A DNA stretch of 64,000 nt from Prorocentrum cordatum (lineage: Eukaryota > Sar > Dinophyceae > Prorocentrales > Prorocentraceae): the NCBI GenBank assembly GCA_963575745.1, contig CAUYUJ010003381.1, positions 267,727 to 331,726 of the forward strand, read 5' to 3'. Positions 48,451-61,848 of the stretch are shown piece by piece. Each line of letters starts with the position of its first letter. The stretch's first letter is position 1. The position numbers and the translations under genes were made by a program. The notes beneath the pieces were generated by a model. It worked only from the letters and a program-made list of their open reading frames with translations. It did not search any database and was not told the DNA's origin.

Positions 48451-48890
48451 GCAGCTTAGGGCCGCCCGGAGTTGCAATCGCATTTTCATTTGCCGCGGTC
48501 ATTCGCGTGAGCCGCTTGGTCTTCCTCATTCTCTTCCTCCTCCTCCTCCTCCTCCTCCTCGTGGCCTGGGATTTCCCGTGCATCGTTTCCGTGGCACGCA
48601 GGGCGATACTGGCAAAGCGAGTCAATTTTCAGGCGATTCCATTACGGGAAAGAATGATGTTTCCGATTCCGCCTAGTCTCACCGAGCGCGTTTCACTACC
48701 TACAAAGTGCCGATTCACAAACGTCCGACAAAAAGAAACGTCTGCTTCGACGTAAGGGATCGCCAATTCCCCTTCGCTGGTTCCAGGCCATTTGCGAGTG
48801 GTTGTTTTGCAAGTCGTGGGACGCAATTGTTTTTGGTCTCTCCTGGGCATATCTGCCTGCCCGGCCAGCGCCTGCCCCCCCCCGCTCGGG

Positions 48891-50910
<2,020 letters not shown>

Positions 50911-51050
50911 CCCCCAGGGGTCGACCTGAACGATGTTTTGGCGATGCCGTGGGCCGTTTTGGTTTCGATTCCGTTTTGCAGCAAAGGCGGATCGAAGACA
51001 AAACGACGGACAACAGACGAGGGACAACGAAAACAACACGAAAACGAAAA

Positions 51051-51148
51051 AACATTGTTTAGGTCGATCCCTGCCCCGCGTCTGGAAACAGAGGAAAAAA
51101 CATTGTTTAGGTCGATCCCTGCCCCGCGGCTGGAAACAGAGAACCACC
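51051..51148. repeat. 49-bp tandem duplication
   Basis: AACATTGTTTAGGTCGATCC occurs at 51052 and 51101 with nearly identical following sequence; a CGACCG hexamer run follows at 51188-51225. Confidence 0.93.
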
Positions 51149-51387
51149 GCGAAAAAAACGCGATGGTTTTCCCCTCCCAGCCGCGCCCGCGCCCGCGACC
51201 GCGACCGCGACCGCGACCGCGACCGGCCGCGGCTGGAAGAAGAAAGCCATCAGTCCCTCCCTCCCAGATGCAGCCACAACCACGGCCAGAGCCCGCCCCG
51301 GTCCTGGTACAAGGGGGGCGGAGACGTGCGGGGGCCGGTTGCTCGGACAAGACCCCTCTCGTTGGGAGTCTGGGCCCACCCCCGTTG

Positions 51388-51560
51388 AGACTCAGAGCGT
51401 GAATTACCTACCCCGCTTTCGCTTCCAGGCAAAACCAAGCCATACCACGCGCCTCCTCGTCAAGCGGCCTGACCAGTACAGGCCGTGGTTTGGCATCGTT
51501 TGGTATCTCTTGGAAGCGAGGGTGGTCAAAAGCGAGGTAGGTTTGTTTTCCCCCTAGAGA
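51388..51560. mobile_element. family B inverted-repeat element, copy 3
   Basis: CTCAGAGCGTGAATTACCTA ... AAGCGAGGTAGGTTTG; inverted CCTACC(C/T)CGCTTT ends. Confidence 0.85.
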
Positions 51561-51612
51561 CGAAGCCAGGACGGGGACAGAATCCGACAGGGATAACTCA
51601 GAGATCTCTGAG

Positions 51613-51805
51613 ACTGGGACGGGAAAATGACCACAGCCACTGCTTCTTGCTTGCGCCGCCTTCCAGCCGGCCGAAAAAGGAGCAGCGGTTGTGGTCCCTT
51701 TCCTGGTGCCGACTCCACGCAGATGACCACAACCTCTGCCTTGTTTCTGCGGGCTGGAAGGCGGCAACAAAAGAAAAGCAGTGGCTGTGGTCGTTTTCAC
51801 GCCCC
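51613..51805. mobile_element. family K inverted-repeat element, copy 1
   Basis: GGGACGGGAAAATGACCACA and its inverse TGTGGTCGTTTTCACGCCCC extend over about 50 bp, including GCCGCCTTCCAGCC. The second copy is 52008-52201. Confidence 0.88.
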
Positions 51806-51808
51806 ATA

Positions 51809-51988
51809 CTCCAGAATTCGTGATAAAAGGGAGGGGGTCTCAACCCTCCCAGACGAGAAGTTTTAGACCCCCCCCCGTGGGAGAACCCTCCAAAACATCG
51901 TCCCCAGACCCCCCCAGGCCCTCCAAGATGGCCTGGAAGAGACCCCCCCCGAAATGAGACCCCCCTCCCTTTATTACGAAATCTGGAG
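51809..51988. mobile_element. family J TA-flanked MITE, copy 1
   Basis: TA|CTCCAGAATTCGTGATAAAA ... TTATTACGAAATCTGGAG|TA, 33-bp inverted ends, C/G-rich interior (CCCCCCGTGGGAGAACCC). Confidence 0.92.
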
Positions 51989-52007
51989 TAACTCAGAGAT
52001 CTCTGAG

Positions 52008-52201
52008 ACTGGGACGGGAAAATGACCACAGCCACTGCTTCTTGTTTGCGCCGCCTTCCAGCCGGCCGCAAGAAGGAGCAGCGGTTGTGGTCCCTCCCCT
52101 AGTGCCAACTCCACGCAGATGACCACAGCCTCTGCTGTGTCTCTGCGGGCTGGAGGGCGGCAACAGAAGAAAAGCAGCGGCTGTGGTCGTTTTCACGCCC
52201 C
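52008..52201. mobile_element. family K inverted-repeat element, copy 2
   Basis: Second copy produced by the 395-bp duplication. Confidence 0.88.
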
Positions 52202-52204
52202 ATA

Positions 52205-52386
52205 CTCCAGATTTCGTGATAAAAGGGAGGGGGTCTCAACCCTCCCAGACGAGAAGTTTTAGACCCCCCCCCCGTGGGAGAACCCTCCAAAACATCGTCC
52301 CCAGACCCCCCCAGGCCCTCCAAGATAGCCTGGAAGAGAACCCCCCCCGAAATGAGACCCCCCTCCCTTTATTACAAAATCTGGAG
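52205..52386. mobile_element. family J MITE, copy 2
   Basis: Second copy in the duplication; its right flank is TG in place of TA, consistent with being copied and not newly inserted. Confidence 0.92.
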
Positions 52387-52540
52387 TGACCTGGCTGTCT
52401 GCATCGGGCGCCCCCCTTCGCGCGCCTCGTCAGGGCGAGCCGCTGCCGCCACCCCGCCACAGCCCCGCCGTGGCCGTGGCGCTCGCCACAGGCCGGGCCG
52501 CGCGGGGCGCCCCCGGCGGGCCTCGCCCGCCGTGCACCGC

Positions 52541-53000
52541 CTGCCAGACCACCCCAGCCCAACCCCAGGGCTCCGATTTGCGCTCCCTGCTGCTCCCTCC
52601 CTGCTCCCTCCCTCTCCTCCTCTCAGATCTCTCCCACCCTCCCTCCCTCCTCCCTCCCTCTCCCTCCCTCCCTCCCTCCCTCCCTCCCTCCCTCCGTCCC
52701 CTCCCTCCCTCCTCACTCCTGCCTCCTCCCTCCTCTCTTCTCCCTCATCCTTCCTCTCTCCCTCCCTCCCCCTCCCTCCCTCCCTCCCTCCCTCCCTCCC
52801 TGGCTCCTCCCTCCTCCCTCCTCCCTCCCTCTCCTCCTCCCTCCTCCCCCTCCCTTCTCCTCCTCCTCCTCCTCCTCCTCCTCCTCCTCCTCCTCCTCCT
52901 TCCCGGTCGGGGAGCATTGAAAAACACGTGTGAAACCCGCATGTCCACCCCAAGCAGACATTCGGGTCTTCGGGTCAGGCTGGGGTGGCCTTGTAGGTAG
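52541..53000. mobile_element. family T TIR element, copy 2, with CCT tract
   Basis: CTGCCAGACCACCCCAGCCC ... TTCGGGTCAGGCTGGGGTGG; a CCT/CTC tract (52608-52905) fills the middle. Confidence 0.78.
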
Positions 53001-53851
53001 TCGGGTACTCATGCTGGGTTCGTTGGAGCCTATTTCTTTTTCCAGGGCCTGGGCGATCATGGTCGTGATCGGCCCTCTGCCTCCCCCCCCCCGCCCCCGG
53101 ATCATGCCACGCTGTTCGTTGCCCACATTTTGCGGCGTGGAGATCTCCTGCGGATTCGTCCTCAGGATCTCCTGGGCTTTTGGGCGGCCCCCCGCCGCGT
53201 TGTATTCGGGGCAGGAGGGGGGGGGGGGGCGAAACCCGCTCCCCCGATCACGCATGGCAAGTATTTTTGTGTATGTATATATATATATATAGCAACAAAA
53301 ACATTCCAGCACAAGGCAGGGCGGCGGCTGTTCGCCGTCCTCGGCCTCCAGGGAGCCCCCATTACGGGCTCCAGGACCGTGAGACGAATTGCTCGGAGCG
53401 AAAGATGGGATACCAGGGGTGGGTCGAGACTTCTGGGGGGTTACGCTGTGAAAAGAAGAACACGCTTTGTGTATCTCCACCAGGCTCTTGGTCCACCCCT
53501 TTTCCTGAGCCGCAGCGTAGCTCGCTCCTGTGTGCTCTCGTGCGGAATGTTTGTTAGCCGCGTTTTTTCGACGGCGCCTGGCACCCCTGCGCGCTCGCGA
53601 GCAAACAAGTATCCCCACCAGCCCATGCAGGAACGATGTTCAGGGAAGTTGCCCTGATCGAGTGAGCGTCGCACCGTTTGGACTTCTCGAGGAGCCTCAC
53701 GCTCGGAGTCGCTCAGGATGTCGCTCCTGGCGTCTTCGGGGCGGCGTCGGACGGCCATCATAAGCGAACAGATACGAAGGCAAAACGCATTGATTTGCCG
53801 CTTGCGCTTGAAGGGCTTCATCTTGGGCGATTTTGCGTTTTCTCGAGCCAT
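52960..53851 (-). CDS. unidentified minus-strand open frames
   Basis: Two overlapping minus frames have protein-like composition. One (53851 to 53441) is basic: KMKPFKRKRQINAFCLRICS, then SDSEREAPREVQTVRRSL. The other (53618 to about 52960) includes EILRTNPQEISTPQNVGNEQ and MIAQALEKEIGSNEPS but is interrupted by a TA run (53277-53292). No family recognised and no splice model; either may be chance. Confidence 0.25.
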
Positions 53852-53929
53852 GAAGGAGGCGATCTTGGGCGATTTGGGGCCCCCCTCGGAGCCATATTGG
53901 GCTATCTTGGACGCTCTAACGACCCGCTG

Positions 53930-54600
53930 GGCGCCCCGTCCAGACCCAGGTGGAGGGGCGAGGAAAAAGGGTCAAGCGAGTGACCTCCAGCCGCACGCCG
54001 TGACGCTCACTCCCACCCGCCCTCCCAACACATGGGCAGCATCCGAGCCCGGGGCTTCGATCGCTTCGACCCCAGTGAGTTCATGAGTCCCGTCGGAAAG
54101 ACAGAGCAGACAACATGAGGACTCCCCCGCCGTCCCTACCAAGCACCGGTGCAAAGTGATCGCGGGCCGCCCGCGCATGACCCAGCTTTTGGCACGCAGT
54201 GTACTTTACATCCTGCGTTGGCAGAGATGTGAGCTTGCGCAGAGCGGACAGTTCGGGGGCACCGCCGCCCCTGTCAAAAACCAATGCGTAGTAGTCATGG
54301 GGCGCCCGCGCACGGTCCAGACTTTGCCGCAATCTTTTTTTTTTGTGTGTTTTGACAGGGACGGTCGGATTGCGGAGAGCGGGCAATATGAGGGCACCCC
54401 CGACGCCCCTCTCAAGGACCAATTCAGCGTGCTCGCGGGGCACCCGCGCACGGTCCAGATGTTGCCGCAGTGCGCAGTTGCGTTGTTTTTGAGAGGGATT
54501 CCGGGGGTCCCGCATTGTCCTGGGTACGTCGTCGGCCGTGTTGGAGAGGGGGTGTCTATTCATCCTGCTGCCCGCAGCAAGCCCCGCCACTGTGCCTGTC
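53930..54600. repeat. composite repeat W, copy 2
   Basis: ACTCCCACCCGCCCTCCC, then three tandem units of about 150 bp around GCGCCCGCGCACGGTCCAGA, with inverted CCCCTGTCAAAAACC / TTTTGACAGGGACGG. Confidence 0.72.
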
Positions 54601-54689
54601 AGTGCAGCAGGTATGAGGCCGAGTGTAGGAAACGCGCAACTCCGACGAGTAGTTGACGGGTCGTGATCCCGACATCGTTTTCTTTCGTG

Positions 54690-54775
54690 TGGTAGGGAGG
54701 AGGATGAGGAGGACGAGGAGGAATAGGAGGACGAGGAGGAGGAGGAGGAGGAGGAGGAGGAGGGGGAACAACGCG
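54690..54775. repeat. GGA microsatellite
   Basis: GGA/GAC triplets preceding the next minisatellite block. Confidence 0.93.
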
Positions 54776-54789
54776 AGGATTAGGAGAAA

Positions 54790-55720
54790 CATTTTTTGGG
54801 CCTCCTGGAGGCATCCTGGGAGCTACCTGAAAGTTTCTTGGGGGCCTTTTGGGGGCCTCATGGGGCCTCTTGGAGGCCTCTTGGAGCTTCTTGGGCCGTC
54901 TTGGGGGACTCGTGGCCCGTCAGACGCCTATGGAGCCCGCCTGGGGGCCTCTCTAAGCCGTGTTGGTGCCCTCTTGGAGTGGTTCACAGCCGTCTTGGAG
55001 CTTTTGGGGGGGCCCTTTGGGCGATCTTTGGGTCCTTTTGCTCGGCTTGAGACCCTTTTGGGTGTCTCTCGGGTTGTCTTCGAGCTGTATTTGAGGCCTC
55101 TTGCAGGCTTCTTGAGCCGTCTGGGGCAGCCGGAAACCCGAACAGGCGAGAACCTCAACATCCGTCAAGAACCAATATGGGGCTCAATGGTTTTTGCCCC
55201 CTCGGGCTATCCAGGACGGCCGCTTGAATCCCTCTTGGGCCGTCTTTGGGGCTTCTTGATCTGTCTTGAGGCCGTCTTGGGAGCCTCTTGGGCCGTCTTG
55301 GGCCATCTTGGTGTCATCTGGGCTGCCTTGAACTCCAAGAGGCCCCCCAGGAGAGCCCGAGGAGGCCAGGGCTGCAGATGCCCTTAGGATCTTGGCGAAT
55401 CTTGATGGATGCTCTGCATTTTTGCGTGTCTGACCACCCTGAAGCAGCCCAAGAGGCCTCTGTGTGCCGTCTTGCTGCTCTCTTGGTGCGCTTCAAGGCC
55501 GTGTTGGGGCCCTCTTGGAACCCCCTTGGAGCCATCTTGGAGCTTGGAGTTTCTTCGACGATCTTAGAGCCCTCCAAGGCCGCCTTCGGGGCATCGTGGG
55601 CCGTCTTGGGGCTGTCTTGAAAGGCCCTTGAGCTGTCTTGGGCCATCTTGAGCCGTTTTGGTGTCGTCTCGTCTGTCTTGGAGGCCGTCTTGGACGTTTG
55701 GAGGACGGAAGGACCGCCAG
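54790..55720. repeat. GGCCTCTTGGGG minisatellite, block 5
   Basis: The longest block; GCCTCTTGGAGGCCTCTTGG is in exact 11-bp phase, with GCCGTCTTGGG variants elsewhere. Confidence 0.75.
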
Positions 55721-55819
55721 AAAGTAATTTCAGACACGACGGTGTTTGAGGTGGGGCGCCAGTCAGGGGATTGGGAGCCCTCAAGAACTCCAAACAAACC
55801 AGGCAACACAAGACGCATG

Positions 55820-55856
55820 CTAACACGCCCACTCCGTGCAAGCACGGTGGAGGAGA
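55820..55856. repeat. CCGTGC-AA-GCACGG hairpin, copy 1
   Basis: CTAACACGCCCACTCCGTGC AAGCACGG and flanks recur at 56783-56818; the two bracket the reversed minisatellite block. Confidence 0.75.
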
Positions 55857-55909
55857 TTTTTCTAACATGCCTTCCAGGGGCTATGTTGGCTTCTTTTTCG
55901 GCCTTGGAC

Positions 55910-56470
55910 GGTCCAAGAGACCCCCAGGAGGCCCCCAAGACGGCTTAAGATGCCTCCAAGACGGCCCAGGAGACGCCCAAGAGGCCGCAAGATAGCCCAA
56001 GAGCGCTCCAAAAGGGGCGAAGATGGCCCCAAGACGGTCCAAGAAGCCTCCCAGACGGCCTCAGAGGCCCCCACGAGGAGTTCCACGAGGGACTCCGGAG
56101 GCGAAACCCATTGCGTTCCCCAAGATTTTCCCCCTCGCCTTTTCGGGTCAAAAGCGGCCACACACTGGGGGCCTCTGAGGTCGCCCCAAACCGTCCCCAG
56201 AGGTTCCCAAACGGTCCTAGAGCGCCTCAAGACGGCCCAGGAGAGCTCCAAGAGGAGCCACGGAGGGCCCCACAGAGGCCCAAGAGCCTCCCAGGAGAGC
56301 CCCAAGGGAGCCAGAGGAGGCTCACACGAGGGCCCCGAGAGCGCCCCAAGCCGGCCCGAGCCCCCCAAGTCGGTCCAAGAGGGCCCAGAAAGCCCCCAAA
56401 CGGCCCAAAAGACCCCCATTAGGCCTCTAAGAGGCACTCCGAGATGCCTCCAAGAGCCTCTCACGAGGAC
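55910..56470. repeat. GGCCTCTTGGGG minisatellite, block 6, reversed
   Basis: Same unit in opposite orientation (CCCAAGAGGCC, CCAAGACGGCC) to block 5, which lies just upstream. Confidence 0.75.
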
Positions 56471-56782
56471 CCACCAGAGCGGACCGTGCCGTCAAACACT
56501 CACCGCCAAGGCTCCTCGCCCCGTCCTTGTATCCTTCGCCAAGCACTCTCTCACTCTTCGCTCTCTCAGTCTCCTCTCTCCCGCTCTCCTCTTCCCCCTC
56601 TTTCCAGTGCACTGTCCACGGCGGCCGTCCTACCGTGACTCGTACTCCAGCCTGCTCCAACAAGCATGCATGGCAATCCCTATGTCGAAACCGCTGCCGC
56701 GTGAACGGCCGCCGAACCCCGAGACCGTGTGAAACATCCGCTCCACGGACCCACTCTTTCCGTTCCCCTGCCGGCCCAGTTT

Positions 56783-56818
56783 CTAACACGTCCATTCCGT
56801 GCAAGCACGGTGGCGGAT
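56783..56818. repeat. CCGTGC-AA-GCACGG hairpin, copy 2
   Basis: Matches 55820-55856 with four changes. Confidence 0.75.
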
Positions 56819-57089
56819 AAGGAACAGTGATCGAGACACCTCTCTCAGACGCAAATTGTTGGGTTCATTCCCGCCCGCTCGCCCAACATATACAGTGCCG
56901 GTTTTAATACATGCTCCGCGTGCGGATCATGTATAAAAAATGCAGGGATTTAGTATTCAACGCAACGATGAGTCCATGCATAAATCTAATCATGAATTCA
57001 GCATGTAGTAAAATCACATATTTTTAGAAAATCCTATGTATGAAAAGTTGCCCTGTAAGTCGTACCCGAGTCCCCGCGGACGCAGCGGG

Positions 57090-57580
57090 CGTCTTTGGAC
57101 AGACAGGTATGAGGAGCTGACAGAGACGCGTGCCAGACGCGCGCGCGCACCAGGCGCCCCCGGGGGTCCATGCGTGTCGGGTGCGCTTGATGCGCCACGT
57201 GCGCGGCGTGCTCCAGACGTGGCGGCAAGGGTGCCACATGCTCCACCCGCGCCCAGGGGGCGCCGCGCTCGGGGCACGCGCAGCGCCTGCCGGGTGCGCC
57301 CGCGCACTTCGGGGAGCAGGTCGGGCCCCCCGCGATCTTTGCCGAAAAGCACTGACGTGTCGCAGGGAATTGGCCATCACGATGTCGTGGTGGACCTGCG
57401 CGCAGCAGGCAATAATGCGCCAGCACACCCGCCGTCCCTGTCAGAAACGAGTGCAGAGCGATCTCGCGGGGTGCCCAGGCATGGTCCAGAGTGTGCCGCC
57501 GAGTGCGGTTTGTATCTATCTGCCCGCAGCACGTCCCGCCACCGTGCCAGTCCAGCAGTCTCGGTGGCTGCTGCTCGAAT
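57090..57580. repeat. composite repeat W, copy 3
   Basis: GTGCGCGCC-type minisatellite (57120-57310), then CCGTCCCTGTCAGAAACGAG and GATCTCGCGGGGTGCCCAGG. Confidence 0.7.
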
Positions 57581-57584
57581 CGAT

Positions 57585-57983
57585 GAAGATGTTGATGGCG
57601 ATGACGATGAGACGATGATGATGCTGATGATGATGATGCTGATGATGCTGCTGATGATGATGATAACACGAGGAAGTAGACTGGCGAGCGATGGGAAAAC
57701 ATAGCATGACGATGATGAATTTGATGATTATCATGCTGGTGATGGAGGTGATGATCATGATGAGGAGGAGCGCGGATGAGGATGAGGATGAGGATGAGGA
57801 TGAGGATGAGGATGCGGGTAGGCGTGAGGATGAGGACCGGGGTGGTGGTGGTGATGGTGGTGTTGATGTTTATGGTGATGCTTCTGATGATGATGTTGAT
57901 GATGATGCTAACGATGCTAATGATGATGACTATGATAGTGATGATAGTGATGCTGATGGTGATAGCGATGGTGGTGGTGCTGG

Positions 57984-58037
<54 letters not shown>

Positions 58038-58038
58038 C

Positions 58039-58093
<55 letters not shown>

Positions 58094-58598
58094 GTGCCGG
58101 TGGTAATGATGACGACGACTCCGATGATAATGTTGGTGTTGTTGGTGGTGGTGGTGGTCATGGTGATGGTGATAGTGATGATGCTGAGGAGGATACCGGG
58201 CGCGAGAACGAGGATGGTGGTCATGATCATGATGATGTTGATGATGACGACGGTGACGATGACGATGCTGATGCTGATCCTGATGCTGATGCTGATGGAA
58301 ATGATGACCATGCTGATAACGATGACGATGACGATAATGAGGATGATGAGGATGATGAGGATGCTGATGATGCTGATGATGCTGATTGTGATGTTAATGA
58401 TGCTGATGATGATGGTGATTGTGATGTTGGTGGTCATGATCAGCATGATTATGATGATAATGGTAATGATGCTGATGCTGTTGCTGACGATGATGCTGCT
58501 GATGATGATGCTGATGCTGGTGATGATGATGCTGATGATGGTGATGATGATGATGCTGATGCTGATGCTGATGATGATGCTGATGCTGATGCTGATGC

Positions 58599-58681
<83 letters not shown>

Positions 58682-58690
58682 GTGATGTCG
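57585..58690. repeat. 1.1-kb GAT microsatellite
   Basis: GATGAT and GCTGAT triplets with GGT, GAC and AAT variants. Stop-free Asp-rich and Met-rich + frames and an Ile/Ser minus frame (up to 740 codons) are artefacts. Confidence 0.96.
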
Positions 58691-58752
58691 AGGAGGAAGA
58701 GGAGGAGGAGAGAGGAGGAGGAGGAGGAGGAGGAGGAGGAGGAGGAGGAGGC
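58691..58752. repeat. GGA microsatellite
   Basis: GGA triplets abutting the GAT tract. Confidence 0.93.
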
Positions 58753-58864
58753 ATGCGGCGTCGCCTTCTGCTGCCGGCTCGCAGCGTGGGCCCCGGGGGA
58801 GGCCCCAGGCGTCCCTCCCGGGGGCCGGCCGGCCATCCCGTGGCGCTCTTTCTCCTTTCCGCGG

Positions 58865-59400
58865 CCAGCCGAGGGCCCTTCTCCGAGGAGAGCCGAAGAC
58901 GGAGGGCCCCTCTCCGAGGGCCCCTCTCCGAGGCGCCCCTCTCGAGGGCCCCTCTCCGAGGAGAGCCGAAGGCGGAGGCCCCTCTCGAGGGCCCCTCTCC
59001 GAGGGCCACCTCTCCGAGGAGAGCCGAAGGCGGCGGAGGGCCGCCCCCGCCGATGGATCGCTCTCCGTGCGCGATGGGCGGCGAGGGCCCCTCTCCGAGG
59101 AGAGCCGAAGGCGGCGGAGGGCCGCCCCCCGCCGAGGGAGCGCCCGCCGTGCTCCAGGGGCGGCGAGGGCGGGCCTGGGCCGGCCGCCCCGCCGTGGGGC
59201 GCCGCCCCTCGCCGGGGGGGCCTAAAACGACGCGAAGATCGGGACAAAATCGGATCGGGGTAGCTCGAAATCTCCTCGGAGAGGGGCCCTCGGAGAGGGG
59301 CCCTCGAGAGGGGCCTCCGCCTTCGGCTCTCCTCGGAGAGGGGCCCTCGAGAGGGGCCCTCGAGAGGGGCGCCTCGGAGAGGGGCCCTCGGAGAGGGGCG
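58865..59400. repeat. large inverted repeat of CCCCTCTCCGAGG units
   Basis: Tandem GGGCCCCTCTCCGAGG and GGAGAGCCGAAGGCGG units (58865-59110) face an inverted set (59270-59400: CCTCGGAGAGGGGCCCTCGG); one 60-bp stretch is an exact inverse. About 160 bp of GC-rich DNA separates the arms. Confidence 0.85.
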
Positions 59401-59402
59401 GG

Positions 59403-59490
59403 TTTGGAGGATGTATTGGGCGCCGCGGCCGCTCCAGAGCGTTCCGGAGCGCTCTGATAGCGCTCCGGAACGCTCTGGAGCGATTCATCC
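59403..59490. repeat. dispersed repeat U, copy 3, partial
   Basis: GCGCCGCGGCCGCTCCAGAGCG and GCGTTCCGGAGCGCTCTGATAG; palindromic CCAGAGCGTTCCGG / CCGGAACGCTCTGG. Confidence 0.65.
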
Positions 59491-59642
59491 CGATCCCAGC
59501 CCTGTTGTAGGGCCCCTTTGCCGCCATGGCTTGGAACGGCTGGGCGCTGCTGCCTGGCGACGTCGCGGGCCGTGCGGTTTCGATGCCGTGGCGGTCAGGG
59601 TAGCGAGGGGCAGCGAAGCCGGGACGAGCAGCCAGTTTCGGA

Positions 59643-59792
59643 AGCCAGAGCGAGGGATACAACGAAGCCCGAGCGAGGGATAGAACGGAGCCAGAGCGAA
59701 TATGGAAGCAGCCAGAACGAGGCATAGCGAAACCAGAACGAGGGATCACGAGACCAGAACGAGGGACAGCGAGGGACAACGAGGGACTCCGC
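59643..59792. repeat. ~18-bp minisatellite
   Basis: Units such as CCAGAGCGAGGGATACAACG and CCAGAACGAGGGATCACGAG, about eight copies. Confidence 0.85.
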
Positions 59793-60039
59793 TCCAGCCC
59801 TGCCCGTCCCCGCGGCCTGGGCCTCAACCCCCGCTCGGGTGAGTGCCAGAAGTGCCCCCCCTGGCCCAACGAGGTGCCCCCCCCAGGAACTCAAGGTGCA
59901 CCCCTCACGAGGCCCACAGGGCCCCAGGTGCTCCAAGGTGGAGCGAAAAGCTGGGGGCACCTTAGGCCAGGGGCACATTTAGTTAGGTGTTCGATTGATT
60001 ATGGACCCCTTGCTGAATGCAACCGTCCAGTTTTCGCGC

Positions 60040-60170
60040 CGAAGACCGCTGGAAACCGCCAGAGACCGCGGTAAACCGCCGAGGAGCGTCCGAAGACCGC
60101 CGAAGACCGCCGAAGACCGCCCGAAGGGCGCCGAAGACCGCCGGCGACGGCCCAGTCCGCGGCGACCGCG
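60040..60170. repeat. 10-bp CGAAGACCGC minisatellite
   Basis: GCCGAAGACC repeated in exact phase near 60096-60125 and degenerate around it. Confidence 0.87.
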
Positions 60171-60329
60171 GGTCGGGGGCGGACCGCCGTAGCCGGTGAG
60201 GCTCGGGGTGCCTGTGGCTCTCACCGCGCCCTAGGCCCCCTGCAGCACCAGACTGCGGCGACCGCAACCAGTTTTTGCGCAGCGAGCAGAGAGCACAGCA
60301 CAACGTCGCGTGTTGATCCCGAGCCATTC

Positions 60330-60605
60330 CACCCCTCCTCCTCCTCCTCCTCCTCCTCCTCCCCCTCCTCCTCCTCCCCCTCCTCCCTCCCCCTCCTCCT
60401 CTCCTCCTCCTCCTGCTCCTCCTCCTCCTCCCTCCTCCTCCTCCTCCCTCCTCCTCCTCCTCCTCCTCCTCCTCCTCCTCCTCCTCCTCCTCCTCCTCCC
60501 CTCCTCCCCCCTCCTCCCCCTCCTCCTCCTCCTCCTCCTCCTCCTCCTCCTCCTCCTCCTCCTCCTCCTCCTCCTCCTCCTCCCCCTCCTCCTCCTCCTC
60601 ATCCT
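60330..60605. repeat. CTC microsatellite
   Basis: CTC triplets with CCCCCT breaks, about 90 units. Confidence 0.95.
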
Positions 60606-60760
60606 CGACGCCCCGAGCACCCGCGGCGCGCGCGCGCGCCAGTGCCGTGGCAGCCGCCCCCGCCCGCGGCAGCCTGCCCGCCCCCGCCGCCGGGCCTCCG
60701 CGCGCCGCCCGGCCTCGAGGCGCCCCTGGCGGCCTGCGGCTTGGGGGGACCGACCTCCTC
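60606..60760 (+). other. GC-rich coding-like island before a DR-bounded CTC tract
   Basis: Non-repetitive, GC3-rich in more than one + frame (Arg, Pro, Ala). GGCCTCGAGGCG at its end is repeated after the following CTC tract. Confidence 0.3.
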
Positions 60761-60968
60761 CTCCTCCTCCTCCTCCTCCTCCTCCTCCTCCTCCTCCTCC
60801 TCCTCCTCCTCCTCCTCCTCCTCCTCCTCCTCCTCCTCCTCCTCCTCCTCCTCCTCCTCTCCTCCTCCTCCTTCCTCCTCCTCCTCTCCCCTCCCCCTCC
60901 CCCTCCCCCTCCTCCTCCTCCTCCTCCTCCTCCTCCTCCTCCTCCTCCTCCTCCTCCTCCTCCTCGAG
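60720..60968 (+). other. candidate GC-AG intron with a CTC tract as pyrimidine tract, 249 bp
   Basis: CCTCGAG|GCGCCCC (60713) and CCTCGAG|GCGGCC (60962) begin a gapped direct repeat. The CTC run (60757-60965) ends at the second GAG, so it would serve as the polypyrimidine tract of a GC-AG intron. Length is a multiple of three. Confidence 0.35.
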
Positions 60969-61436
60969 GCGGCCTGCGGCCCTGGGGGGCGGGCTGCGCT
61001 CTCTCGGAGGCAGGGGCGCGCTCGCGGAGGCAGCCTCGCCTCGCAGGCCTAGAGCTTGACACCAACACCAATATCGGCGGAGTGCCTCCACCGAGGGAAG
61101 ATGATCCCGATCTCGGTGACGGTGGCCGAAGTATTACCGAAGTGACCGGAGTATTACCACCAACACCGACATCGAGGATCATCTCCCCCCTGTGGAGGCA
61201 ACACCCTGTGTTGGTGTTGGTGCCCATCTCTGGGCCTCCCATCGCCTCCTCGGTCCATCCTTACTCCCGGGTGTCTCGATGAGCGTGCGGGGAGGTTCCC
61301 CCCCCCGACGGGGGTCCACCTCGCCTCGCTGCGCCGCGACGGGGGTCGGAGCGCCGTCGGCGCGCGGTGGCTGCCCGCGACGGGGGTCGACGTGGGGCTG
61401 TCGGCGGGGGCGACGCCCCCCCGACGCTTATTAAGA

Positions 61437-61526
61437 CCTCCTCCTCCTCCTCCTGCTCCTCCTCCTCCTTCCCCTCCTCCTCCTCCTCCTCCTCCTCCTC
61501 CTCCTCCTCCTCCTCCTCCTCCTCTT
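61437..61526. repeat. CTC microsatellite
   Basis: CTC triplets with one CTTCCC break. Confidence 0.95.
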
Positions 61527-61667
61527 CCGATGGCCAGCCCAGCTCGAAAAGTTTCGACATGTGCGTCCCAGGGCGTCGCAGCCGGAGCGCGCAGCCTCAC
61601 GGCGGGAGCCGGGGAGACACCCCGCTGTTGCCTCCAGGTGGCCATGGGCTTCTTGGTTGCTATGGTA

Positions 61668-61846
61668 CTCCAGATTTCGTAATAAAAGGGAGGGGGTCTG
61701 GACCCTCCAAGACAAGCCATTTCAGACCCCCCCCGTGGGAGAACCCTCCAAAACATCGTCCCCAGACCCCCCCAGGCCCTCCAAGATAGCCTGGAAGAGA
61801 CCCCCCCCGAAATGAGACCCCCTCCCTTTTATTACGAAATCTGGAG
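61668..61846. mobile_element. family J TA-flanked MITE, copy 3
   Basis: TA|CTCCAGATTTCGTAATAAAA ... TTATTACGAAATCTGGAG|TA; intact TIRs and TA target. Confidence 0.92.
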
Positions 61847-61848
61847 TA

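Larger units (their letters stand above)
51594..52387. repeat. 395-bp tandem duplication, each unit K plus J
   Basis: TAACTCAGAGATCTCTGAGA starts units at 51594 and 51989. Each unit has a K inverted-repeat element and a J element; copies differ by a few substitutions, so the duplication is recent. Confidence 0.93.

Noticed and set aside
55820-56818. Helitron 3' ends (CCGTGC-AA-GCACGG hairpins)
   Set aside because: No CTRR terminus follows the hairpin and no TC 5' end was found.
57034-59457. Open frames of 588 (+) and 737 (-) codons
   Set aside because: Produced by the GAT tract (Asp, Met, Ile or Ser runs) plus CCCCTCTCCGAGG repeats; no domain structure.
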